The notes under the pieces are model-generated. The model ran no database searches and was not told the origin of the DNA. It saw only the letters and a list, made by a program, of their open reading frames with translations. A stretch of DNA of 64,000 nt from Bacteroidota bacterium (GTDB lineage: Bacteria > Bacteroidota > Bacteroidia > Cytophagales > Spirosomataceae). Made by a program: the position numbers and the translations under genes. The DNA is taken from contig JAIUOF010000006.1 of NCBI GenBank assembly GCA_020161355.1, forward strand, positions 214,135 through 278,134, written 5' to 3'. Shown piece after piece: positions 1-6,773 of this stretch (the stretch's first letter is position 1; every line of letters begins with the position of its first letter).

Positions 1-709
1 CAAAAATCTTAAGAAAGTCGTAGTAAGAAGGAATCTTGTCGTTTTGCTTTGCAAGCTCGGCCACTTTGCTTTTCATCTCTTCGACTATACTTGCGTCGGC
101 ATTGAGCCATTTGTTGACTTTGGGGGCATTGGCCACTCCTATCAACAATACAGCGAGCCAGGCTTCTGCCACCAGCACGTCAACAGCTACTGTTTGAGAA
201 AAAACATACGCCGATGGTTGCAATATCTCTTTGAGTGCGGTTTGATTTGCCCCACCTCCTATCCAACTGCCGGCGATAGTACCCAATCCTTTCCAGACTT
301 CATTTTCTGTACCCATCATAAATACCTCGGGCTTGATCATATAAACGATTTTCACGGCCAGTGGCCCACCGATTATCACCCCAAGTGTACCACTCAAAAA
401 CACTACTAAAGCTTTCCACCCGAGTTTTTTAAGCATATCGATATCCAAACTTATCGTAAACAAAAACAAGGTGGCCGGTAATAAATATTTTGAAACAAAT
501 GGATAAACCTGAGAATTTTCACCTGAAAAAACACCTAAAGTATTGAGAAGGCCGGGTAAAAAATAACACAGTAATATAGGTGGAAAAAATGTAAAAAACT
601 TTTGAAGTAAAGGATAAGGATATCTTGCGGCTTTAAAAACAGCCAGTAAAATAAAAAACAATATGCCTGCTACAACGGCATCGTTTGTAATTAAAACTTC
701 CTTGTCCAT
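1..709 (-). CDS. DUF819 family integral membrane protein (partial)
   Basis: The reading frame is open from an ATG at 709 to the left edge, giving 236 visible residues with the C-terminal part outside the window. It begins MDKEVLITNDAVVAGILFF and contains repeated hydrophobic segments, a glycine-rich membrane segment (FLSGTLGVIIGGPLAVKI) and the segment GTIAGSWIGGGANQTALKE, which are typical of DUF819 (YjcL-like) proteins. These are predicted transporters of unknown substrate in the inner membrane. A TATATTTG element at 725-732 would give a leader of only about 12 nt. Family assignment is from pattern memory; the substrate is unknown. Confidence 0.75.
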   Translation of the reverse strand, partial: MDKEVLITNDAVVAGILFFILLAVFKAARYPYPLLQKFFTFFPPILLCYFLPGLLNTLGVFSGENSQVYPFVSKYLLPATLFLFTISLDIDMLKKLGWKALVVFLSGTLGVIIGGPLAVKIVYMIKPEVFMMGTENEVWKGLGTIAGSWIGGGANQTALKEILQPSAYVFSQTVAVDVLVAEAWLAVLLIGVANAPKVNKWLNADASIVEEMKSKVAELAKQNDKIPSYYDFLKIF

Positions 710-724
710 TAGGGTATTTTTTGC

Positions 725-755
725 CAAATATAGGCAGGAAAGGAGTATAAAAACA
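725..755 (-). promoter_or_regulatory. Bacteroidota-type promoter of the DUF819 gene
   Basis: On the minus strand TATATTTG (725-732) matches the -7 consensus TAnnTTTG. A TTTG lies 21 nt upstream of it, close to the usual spacing of about 19-20. Transcription would begin near 721, about 12 nt before the ATG at 709. Confidence 0.5.
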
Positions 756-757
756 AA

Positions 758-787
758 ACACACAATCTACAAAACGAGATTGTGTGT
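758..787. repeat. 11-bp perfect inverted repeat upstream of DUF819 gene
   Basis: ACACACAATCT (758-768) and AGATTGTGTGT (777-787) are perfect complements around an 8-nt loop. There is no T-run directly after either arm, so it is not an obvious terminator. It sits just upstream of the predicted -33 box of the DUF819 promoter and could be an operator; this is inference. Confidence 0.4.
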
Positions 788-862
788 CGCAATTACACTT
801 CATCAACAAACTAAAAACCAAATAATATCTTTCTTATTTAATTTTTTTCAATACAAATATGC

Positions 863-916
863 AAAAAAATAGGCATGAAAAAAATATTTTTAAAGTTTTT
901 TCTTCTCATGCCTATT
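863..916 (-). terminator. Rho-independent terminator of the tRNA-like RNA
   Basis: AATAGGCATGA (868-878) pairs perfectly with TCATGCCTATT (906-916). Read on the minus strand the hairpin is followed by a run of seven T (863-869). It begins 6 nt after the end of the tRNA-like RNA, so it ends that transcript. Confidence 0.75.
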
Positions 917-921
917 ATCGC

Positions 922-1089
922 TGTAGGAGGGGGAGTCGAACCGCCCACGATGCAGTTAGCTAAAGAGCAAAATTTGGTGGTCAACCCCAGTCGACATTGG
1001 AAAAAACCCGTCCGGCTTTACTCTCTGTTTATCCTGAACTCACCACCCCCGAGACAGGAGGGCACGGCTGCCAGTTTCGTCATCCTACA
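922..1089 (-). ncRNA. tRNA-like structured RNA with about 100-nt insertion
   Basis: On the minus strand the ends TGTAGGA and TCCTACA form a perfect 7-bp acceptor-like stem, extendable by one C-G pair. Inside it are a D-like arm (ACG/CGT around a loop with TGG), an anticodon-like arm (CCCTC, loop CTGTCTC, GGGGG; the 34-36 positions read GTC), and a T-like arm (GGCGG, loop TTCGACT, CCCCC, with one C-C mismatch). About 100 nt lie between the anticodon-like and T-like arms, where a normal variable loop has 4-20; a TGGTG/CACCA helix can form there. CCA is not encoded. A TAACTTTG promoter element lies 40 nt upstream and a strong terminator follows. It is not an ordinary tRNA, and no tmRNA tag frame was recognised. 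Its family and function are unknown to me; an odd aspartate-tRNA-like relic is one alternative. Confidence 0.6.
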
Positions 1090-1128
1090 GTATTTATCAG
1101 AACTTTATCGTTTCTCAAAAGAACAATG

Positions 1129-1136
1129 CAAAGTTA
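1129..1136 (-). promoter_or_regulatory. Promoter -7 element of the tRNA-like RNA
   Basis: TAACTTTG on the minus strand matches TAnnTTTG. Transcription would start near 1125, about 35 nt before the acceptor-like stem, leaving a short leader for processing. The -33 box is weak. Confidence 0.45.
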
Positions 1137-1272
1137 AGTCCATTTTTTTAATTGATAAACATTATTTATAAAAAATATCTATTTTTTAGTTTTCATTTAA
1201 TTTTTTTTATGAAAATCTAAATATTATTTAAAAAAATATTGATTTTTGTATTCTGTACTAAAAAATATTCAG

Positions 1273-1734
1273 ATGCTAAAAGAACAATTTGACGAAATTG
1301 ACCTGAAGATTTTGAGATTATTATCAGAAGATGCAAAATTGTCGTATGCTGAAATCGGAGAAAAGGTATTTTTATCCCAGGGAGCGGTACATACAAGAGT
1401 AAAAAAGCTGGAAAATCAAAAAGTCATAACCGGCTCAGGGATAAAAATTGATGTAAAAAAACTCGGCTGGGACATTTCGGCTTTTTTGGGAATATATCTG
1501 GAAAAAAGCGAGCAATACGATGGTGCTGCGGCACAACTGGCCGAAATACCTGAAATAGTAAGTATCAACTACACTACCGGAAATTATAGTATTTTTGTGA
1601 AACTTATGTGTCGTGATACTGCCCATTTAAGGGAAGTTTTACATGATAAAATCCAAAAAGTGCAGGGAATTCAACGAACCGAGACATTTATTTCGTTAGA
1701 AGAAAACCTGTTGCGTAACGCACCCATTATTTGA
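1273..1734 (+). CDS. Lrp/AsnC family transcriptional regulator
   Basis: This 153-residue protein has an N-terminal winged helix-turn-helix (about residues 5-60, with LDLKILRLL-type and LSYAEIGEKVFLSQGAVHTR segments) followed by an RAM/AsnC ligand-binding and oligomerisation domain. Length is normal for Lrp proteins. Regulators of this family sense amino acids and control transport or metabolism; the effector here cannot be told. The ATG at 1273 is chosen because upstream in-frame starts (TTG 1246) add residues not typical of the family. It is divergent from the tRNA-like RNA and precedes the DUF1460 gene by 19 nt. Confidence 0.9.
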   Translation: MLKEQFDEIDLKILRLLSEDAKLSYAEIGEKVFLSQGAVHTRVKKLENQKVITGSGIKIDVKKLGWDISAFLGIYLEKSEQYDGAAAQLAEIPEIVSINYTTGNYSIFVKLMCRDTAHLREVLHDKIQKVQGIQRTETFISLEENLLRNAPII

Positions 1735-1753
1735 ATTGTGATTTTCAAAAAAA

Positions 1754-2566
1754 ATGAAAAATAAGATAATTGCTTTAACCCTTTCAGGCATTATTTGGAT
1801 GTCAACCAGTGTTTTTTCACAAAATTCTGTTTTACCTGAAATCTTAAACCAACCCTCAAAAGGCACTGTAGCTCAGGACATTATAGATATTTCTCAAAAT
1901 TTCCTAAACGACCCATATCTGGCAGGTACTCTTGAAGGTCCGGAGGAAAAACTGGTATGTAAACTCGATGGATTTGATTGCTATACGCTGGTAGAAAACG
2001 CATTGGCACTGGCTTTAACCAAAAAATCGAATCAAAAAACAGAGGAAAACTATTTGAAAATACTTCAAAAACTAAGGTATCGAAATGGCAAAATTGATGG
2101 GTACACTTCCAGAATTCACTATTTTTTTGAATGGGCCAAGCAAACGGAAAGATATGGCTACCTTCAGGATTTGTCACCGATTTTTGGTGTAAAACTCAAC
2201 AAAAGAATCGATTTCATGAGCCAAAACAGTAAATTATATCCGGCCCTTTCTTCACCGGAAAATTTATCAAAATTGACCTTGACTGAACAGAGTATTTCGA
2301 AAATACCTTTTTATTACATTCCGAAAGACAACTTCAGCAATTATGTTTCGCTAATCAAAGATGGCGATATCATAGCTTTTACTTCCGCAGTTGCGGGGCT
2401 TGATGTGAATCATGAAGGATTTGCAGTTTGGCAAAATGGAAAGCTCAAACTTTTACACGCTTCACTCGAAAAGAAAAAAGTAATTATTTCTGATGAAACC
2501 TTAAATCAATATTTGCAAAGAGTAAAAAAACACTCCGGGGTGCTGGTTTTGAGACCGAAAAATTAA
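1754..2566 (+). CDS. DUF1460 exported amidase-like hydrolase
   Basis: The 270-residue protein starts with a signal peptide (to about residue 22, SVFSQ). It carries the DUF1460 domain, a papain/NlpC-P60-like fold whose characterised Bacteroidota members are N-acetylmuramoyl-L-alanine amidases acting on peptidoglycan fragments. The likely nucleophile is Cys76 in GFDCYTLVENA, with a His in NHEGFAVWQ near residue 220. It should act in the periplasm in cell-wall turnover. Its 3' end overlaps the convergent subtilase gene by 4 nt. Confidence 0.8.
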   Translation: MKNKIIALTLSGIIWMSTSVFSQNSVLPEILNQPSKGTVAQDIIDISQNFLNDPYLAGTLEGPEEKLVCKLDGFDCYTLVENALALALTKKSNQKTEENYLKILQKLRYRNGKIDGYTSRIHYFFEWAKQTERYGYLQDLSPIFGVKLNKRIDFMSQNSKLYPALSSPENLSKLTLTEQSISKIPFYYIPKDNFSNYVSLIKDGDIIAFTSAVAGLDVNHEGFAVWQNGKLKLLHASLEKKKVIISDETLNQYLQRVKKHSGVLVLRPKN

Positions 2567-4089
2567 TCTTTCCATCTTACTTCGTAGATTTTTCCGTTGT
2601 GATTAATCGTAGAGAAGAAAACATTAGTTGGGCGTTTAATTTTGATTTTGCTATCTGTTCCTTCCCTAAATTCTTGTGATACCACATTCCTTTGATCTTT
2701 TTTGTGGAAAATTGCTATTTTATCACCTTTCTTTATTTTCAGAACAAAATATTTGGATGCTTCTTTGTTTTCTATTTTTAGCTCCGTGGTTTCTCCACTG
2801 AGTAATTTCAAAACAAGGTCGGCCTTTGGAAATCCCGAGCCAATAAAATTATTGGGCACTTGTGCATAATCACCTGATAAGCTGAGTATTGATTTGATCT
2901 CCGGCAATTTAAAAGCAGGATTTTTCTGTAACAAACATGCCACAAAACCTGTAATCAAAGGAGCCGCAAAGCTGGTACCAAATTCAGAAAAAGCAGTGAG
3001 ATCCGGCTTAAGAAATTTTACATCTTCCCTACCTTTTGAGCTATAATTCATTTTTAGTCCATTTTGGTCATTGGCTCCCACACTGATGGCATTTTCTACA
3101 TCTCCGGGGGTGGAAACGTACCCACCCCATGGCTTATTTTCGCCTTCATTGCCGGCACTAAGCACTAAAATCATCCCCTTTTTTTCGGCCGCTATTTTGG
3201 CAGCCTGGGCTATTACGGAAGTCTGACCGTCCATTTGCTCTGGCTGATAATTCTCTGCAGGGTTGGTAAATCCCTGGGCATATCCCAACGACGAATTGAC
3301 CAGCCTTACACCCAGACTATCAAGCCACTCAACAGCTGCCAGCCAATTGTCTTCTTCCACTCTTGATTCACGGGTGGAGGATTCGGTTCTGGCCAGATAA
3401 AAATCGGCAGCCGGTGCCATCCCGATCTGCAATTTTCGTTCAAAATCAACACCCCCAATAAAACTCATAACGGCTGTTCCGTGAAATTCCTGGTCAGACT
3501 TCTTCTCTCCGTAAAAATCTTTTTTATCGGGAAAATAAAAATCCTTTACGGACTTAATCTGCTTATTTTTAAATATATGCGTCAATGTCTTATCAGAATT
3601 GGCATTTAAAAAACCACCATCTATCACTCCTATCGAAACGCCTCCACCATTAAGTCTATGATCCAAAAACGCCGGGGCGTTCATTTGCCCCAGTGCAAAA
3701 CTGATATACCAGTCTTCGGTCGTTTTCTTGTGATTTGCATAAAAAAAGTCTCCAGTAAATGCCTTAATTTTGGCTATTCCAGGGGCCAGACTCAAAAATT
3801 CAAGTTGTTTTAAATCATCTATTTCCACTGATGCGGCATTGAGCCAACGACTCACATTTCTGATTTTTATATTTGCCTCTCTGAGTTTTTTCAGATCTGA
3901 ATCAGAAGGCCCATAATCTGATTCCTGAAGAATTTCCAAATTTAACAATATCCTATTTTCCAGTGTCTTGGCCGATACCACCTCCTTTTTCTCAAAATCC
4001 CGCTTTTCAAAAAACACCCAATAGTTTTTTTGAGAAAAACCACAAACCGAAAATAAAAAAAGTGATAAAAAGAGGGTTAATCGTGTCAA
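2563..4089 (-). CDS. S8 family serine peptidase (subtilase), exported
   Basis: With the TTG start at 4089 the protein has 508 residues and a signal peptide ending near VCGFSQ. The catalytic triad is visible: Asp157 (IGVIDGGF), His203 (FHGTAVMSF) and Ser373 (FGTSFAAPL). Subtilases hydrolyse peptide bonds; export to the periplasm or surface is expected. An ATG-initiated frame reaches 4251, but it runs through the TATTTTTG promoter element at 4112-4119 and into the divergent aminopeptidase gene, so the TTG start is preferred. There is no T9SS C-terminal domain; the C-terminus is a short beta-rich tail. Confidence 0.85.
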   Translation of the reverse strand: MTRLTLFLSLFLFSVCGFSQKNYWVFFEKRDFEKKEVVSAKTLENRILLNLEILQESDYGPSDSDLKKLREANIKIRNVSRWLNAASVEIDDLKQLEFLSLAPGIAKIKAFTGDFFYANHKKTTEDWYISFALGQMNAPAFLDHRLNGGGVSIGVIDGGFLNANSDKTLTHIFKNKQIKSVKDFYFPDKKDFYGEKKSDQEFHGTAVMSFIGGVDFERKLQIGMAPAADFYLARTESSTRESRVEEDNWLAAVEWLDSLGVRLVNSSLGYAQGFTNPAENYQPEQMDGQTSVIAQAAKIAAEKKGMILVLSAGNEGENKPWGGYVSTPGDVENAISVGANDQNGLKMNYSSKGREDVKFLKPDLTAFSEFGTSFAAPLITGFVACLLQKNPAFKLPEIKSILSLSGDYAQVPNNFIGSGFPKADLVLKLLSGETTELKIENKEASKYFVLKIKKGDKIAIFHKKDQRNVVSQEFREGTDSKIKIKRPTNVFFSTINHNGKIYEVRWKD

Positions 4090-4111
4090 TGCCTTTTTTG
4101 TGTTTATTTTG

Positions 4112-4119
4112 CAAAAATA
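4112..4119 (-). promoter_or_regulatory. Promoter -7 element of the subtilase gene
   Basis: TATTTTTG on the minus strand matches TAnnTTTG and predicts transcription from near 4108, about 19 nt upstream of the TTG at 4089. This argues against the longer N-terminal form. Confidence 0.5.
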
Positions 4120-4135
4120 ACATTCAAAACCATAA

Positions 4136-5410
4136 ATGAGGTACGAAAAAATATCTCCGGCATTATTTATAAAAAATCGAAAAAAGATAAATTTAGGTGC
4201 CGGTGAAATAGCTGTTTTCACATCCAATGACCCGCTACCAACAAACGCCAATGGTGTATTTGGTTTTATTCAAAATTCCAACTTTTTCTATTTAACCGGC
4301 ATTGACCAGGAAGACAGCTATTTGATTATCAACCCATATGCAAAAAAAGACACAGATCGGGAAATTCTTTTTGTGAGAGAAACCAATGAGAAAATTAAGG
4401 TTTGGGAAGGTGAAAAACTTAGTAAAGAAGAAGCCCGGGATATCTCAGGCATCGAAAATGTCAAATGGTCATCGGAGTTTTGGGGTGTTTTGGCGGAAAT
4501 AATAAAAAGTAATACAACAGTTTGTTTTCATCAGGATGTTTTTCAGGGTAAAGGCACGGCATTTCGGTCACGGGAAAAATATTTATTGACACAGATAAAA
4601 AGGAAATTTGCAGGTATAAAAGTCAAAAATATCACCGAAACACTGAACAAGGCACGCCAAATCAAAGAAACTGAAGAAATAGAACTAATCAAAAAAGCTA
4701 TTGAAATTACAGGAAAAGGCCTTCAGTTTGTAGCTAAAAATCTGAACCCAGAAAAATATGAATACGAAATCGAGGCTGATTTGAGTTATATCTTCCTAAA
4801 AAACCGTAGTCGTCATCATGCCTTTGAACCTATTGTAGCCTCCGGGAAAAATGCCTGTGTACTGCATTATGTATCTAATAATGAACGGTGTAAAGCCGGA
4901 GATATGGTTTTATTGGATTTTGGGGCTGAATATGCGAATTATAAAGGAGATATGACACGGGTTTTACCTGTGTCGGGAACATTTTCAGACCGACAAAGAG
5001 AGGTTTATGAGTCTGTATTGGAAGTATTTTACAAAATCAGAAATCAGATGGTAACGGGGAATACGATTCAGAATTTAAAAAAAGAAACACAGCATCTGAT
5101 TGGAAATGAATTGATTAAATTAAAAATTTGCTCTAAAAGCGAATTAAAAAATAATCAAAAACTATTGCTCAAATACTTTCCGCATGGTGTATCTCATCAT
5201 CTGGGATTGGATGTACACGATGTGGGTGACAGAGAGGTTCCTCTGTCAAAAAACATGATATTAACCTGTGAACCAGGCATATATATACCTGAAGAAAACT
5301 TGGGAATCAGGCTTGAAAATGATATTTTGATAACCGAAAATGGGAATATTGACTTAATGGAGGGAATTCCTATGAAGGCAGACGAAATTGAAAAAATGAT
5401 GCAAAAATGA
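4136..5410 (+). CDS. pepP: Aminopeptidase P family protein (Xaa-Pro aminopeptidase, M24B)
   Basis: The 424-residue cytoplasmic protein has an N-terminal AMP_N domain (about 1-130) and a C-terminal pita-bread M24 catalytic domain. Dinuclear-metal ligands are visible in LLDFGAEY and GDMTRV (two Asp), HGVSHHLGLDVHD (His), CEPGIYIP (Glu) and RLENDILIT (Glu). It removes an N-terminal residue preceding proline. Its stop overlaps the start of xerD in an ATGA, so the two are probably co-transcribed. Confidence 0.92.
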   Translation: MRYEKISPALFIKNRKKINLGAGEIAVFTSNDPLPTNANGVFGFIQNSNFFYLTGIDQEDSYLIINPYAKKDTDREILFVRETNEKIKVWEGEKLSKEEARDISGIENVKWSSEFWGVLAEIIKSNTTVCFHQDVFQGKGTAFRSREKYLLTQIKRKFAGIKVKNITETLNKARQIKETEEIELIKKAIEITGKGLQFVAKNLNPEKYEYEIEADLSYIFLKNRSRHHAFEPIVASGKNACVLHYVSNNERCKAGDMVLLDFGAEYANYKGDMTRVLPVSGTFSDRQREVYESVLEVFYKIRNQMVTGNTIQNLKKETQHLIGNELIKLKICSKSELKNNQKLLLKYFPHGVSHHLGLDVHDVGDREVPLSKNMILTCEPGIYIPEENLGIRLENDILITENGNIDLMEGIPMKADEIEKMMQK

Positions 5411-6315
5411 ATGATAAACTCATACGAAACTTCAGGAATTACCTAAAACTGGAGCGGGGACTTTCGGTCAACTCATTGGAATCGTATGAACATGACATCC
5501 AAAAACTTAAGGGCTTTCTACCTGATAATCAAGACTTAAAAAATACAACTCAGGCACAGATTCAGGATTTTTTGGCTTTTCTTAATGAAATTGGCTTAGC
5601 TGCCAACAGCCAATCGAGGATTTTAAGCGGCCTGAAAGCTTTTTTTGAATATTTACTTCTGGAAAAACAAATCGAAACTGATCCTACGTATTTGATTTCA
5701 AGTCCAAAAATCGTAAGAAAACTGCCCGAAACGCTTCATTTTCATGAGATTGAAAAAATGATAAGCAGTATCGACTTAAGTTTACCTGAGGGGCATCGAA
5801 ACAAAGCAATCATAGAGACGCTTTACGGTAGCGGACTAAGAGTAAGTGAGTTGGTTAATCTCAAAATCAGTGATTGCTATTTTAAGGAAGGATTTTTGCG
5901 TATCACCGGAAAAGGAAACAAAATGCGACTCGTACCCCTGGGTAATGCCTCTTCTAATGCCATTAAACTTTACCTGAATGAAAATCGGACCCAATTAAAT
6001 ATAGAGCCAGAATTTCAGGATTTCGTTTTCCTCAACCGCAGAGGAAAATCATTGACCCGGGTTATGATTTTTTTGATTATCAAAAACCTGGCTGAAAGAG
6101 CAGGGGTACATAAAAACATATCTCCGCATACATTGAGGCATAGTTTTGCAACCCATCTTGTGGAAGGTGGGGCCGATTTAAGGGCTGTTCAGGCCATGCT
6201 AGGTCATGAAAGCATCACCACTACAGAAATTTATACACATCTTGACCGGGAATATTTGTCACAAACGCTCAGGGAGTTTCATCCCAGAGGAAAAAACAAA
6301 TTCAATTCGAAATAA
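5407..6315 (+). CDS. xerD: Tyrosine recombinase XerD-like
   Basis: The 302-residue protein has a core-binding SAM-like domain (1-95) and a catalytic domain with the full set Arg (GSGLRVSEL), Lys (GKGNKMRLV), His-x-x-Arg (HTLRHSFATH), His (LGHESITTT) and Tyr (IYTHL). Xer recombinases resolve chromosome dimers at dif. The length and the lack of neighbouring phage genes favour the housekeeping role over a phage integrase. Start ATG overlaps the pepP stop by 4 nt. The last 14 nt overlap the decayed toxin gene on the other strand. Confidence 0.9.
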   Translation: MNDKLIRNFRNYLKLERGLSVNSLESYEHDIQKLKGFLPDNQDLKNTTQAQIQDFLAFLNEIGLAANSQSRILSGLKAFFEYLLLEKQIETDPTYLISSPKIVRKLPETLHFHEIEKMISSIDLSLPEGHRNKAIIETLYGSGLRVSELVNLKISDCYFKEGFLRITGKGNKMRLVPLGNASSNAIKLYLNENRTQLNIEPEFQDFVFLNRRGKSLTRVMIFLIIKNLAERAGVHKNISPHTLRHSFATHLVEGGADLRAVQAMLGHESITTTEIYTHLDREYLSQTLREFHPRGKNKFNSK

Positions 6316-6437
6316 TTTCTACTAAATCTTCATACAATCCAAAGTTTTTATCGGCAGAAATAAGATGTATTTTTTGAAAGTCTTTCAGGGTGGTTAATAG
6401 TCCAAATTAAAATTTGTGTGTCAATTAAATATTTCAT
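6302..6437 (-). pseudogene. Collapsed PIN-domain (VapC-like) toxin
   Basis: Immediately after the antitoxin, in a TAATG stop/start overlap, the frame reads MKYLIDTQILIWTINHPERL, the classic N-terminus of a PIN-domain RNase toxin with its first catalytic Asp. It soon stops. In another frame the segment HLISADKNFGLYEDLVEII follows, which matches the C-terminal end of the same family, ending at 6302. About 90 central residues, holding the remaining acidic residues, are missing and the frames do not join. The toxin is therefore dead. Its tail overlaps the end of xerD. Confidence 0.75.
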
Positions 6438-6673
6438 TACATATATTCTTTCATATCCTCAAGCGGATCGTTAAAATCAGCAGGGATATCAAACTTTTTT
6501 TTAAGATTTGCCCCCATTCTTTTCAAACTGCCTGGAATTCTCGATTTGACTTCGGCTACCTCTTTTTCTTTCTCCAAAAAAACCACCAAAACTTTTGATT
6601 TTTCCAAAGTAGGGGGAGCTTCGGTTAACTCCAGTTTCCCGTTTTCATAAATACCTTGTACTGTAGTTAGCAT
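6437..6673 (-). CDS. DUF2281-type antitoxin
   Basis: The 78-residue protein begins MLTTVQGIYENGKLEL and ends NDPLEDMKEYM, as do antitoxins of the DUF2281/VapB-like group that are encoded before PIN-domain toxins. It would bind DNA through its N-terminal region and neutralise the toxin through its C-terminal region. The frame is intact although the toxin is broken, so it is either an orphan in decay or is kept for protection against a related toxin elsewhere. A TAGTTTTG promoter element lies at 6692-6699. Confidence 0.75.
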   Translation of the reverse strand: MLTTVQGIYENGKLELTEAPPTLEKSKVLVVFLEKEKEVAEVKSRIPGSLKRMGANLKKKFDIPADFNDPLEDMKEYM

Positions 6674-6691
6674 TTTTGATTTTCTTTTTTA

Positions 6692-6699
6692 CAAAACTA
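6692..6699 (-). promoter_or_regulatory. Promoter -7 element of the antitoxin gene
   Basis: TAGTTTTG on the minus strand matches TAnnTTTG, about 19 nt upstream of the antitoxin ATG at 6673. A TTTG box lies 23 nt further upstream, slightly wider than consensus. Confidence 0.4.
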
Positions 6700-6773
6700 A
6701 GAAATGAAAACAGAAATTCAATCAAAACTCAAAAAGGTTTTAATAGCCATATAATAAATACTTTAAGGAATAC

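Noticed and set aside
922..1089. tmRNA (ssrA)
   Set aside because: It is too short, no tag-like reading frame ending in an Ala-rich tag was seen, and it has an anticodon-like arm which tmRNA lacks.
875..1171. 98-residue plus-strand frame across the tRNA-like RNA
   Set aside because: It reads antisense through the structured RNA and its terminator, with no family likeness; the RNA explains the sequence better.
5407..6315. Integrase of a mobile element
   Set aside because: No phage, plasmid or repeat boundaries nearby; the length and operon with pepP favour housekeeping XerD.
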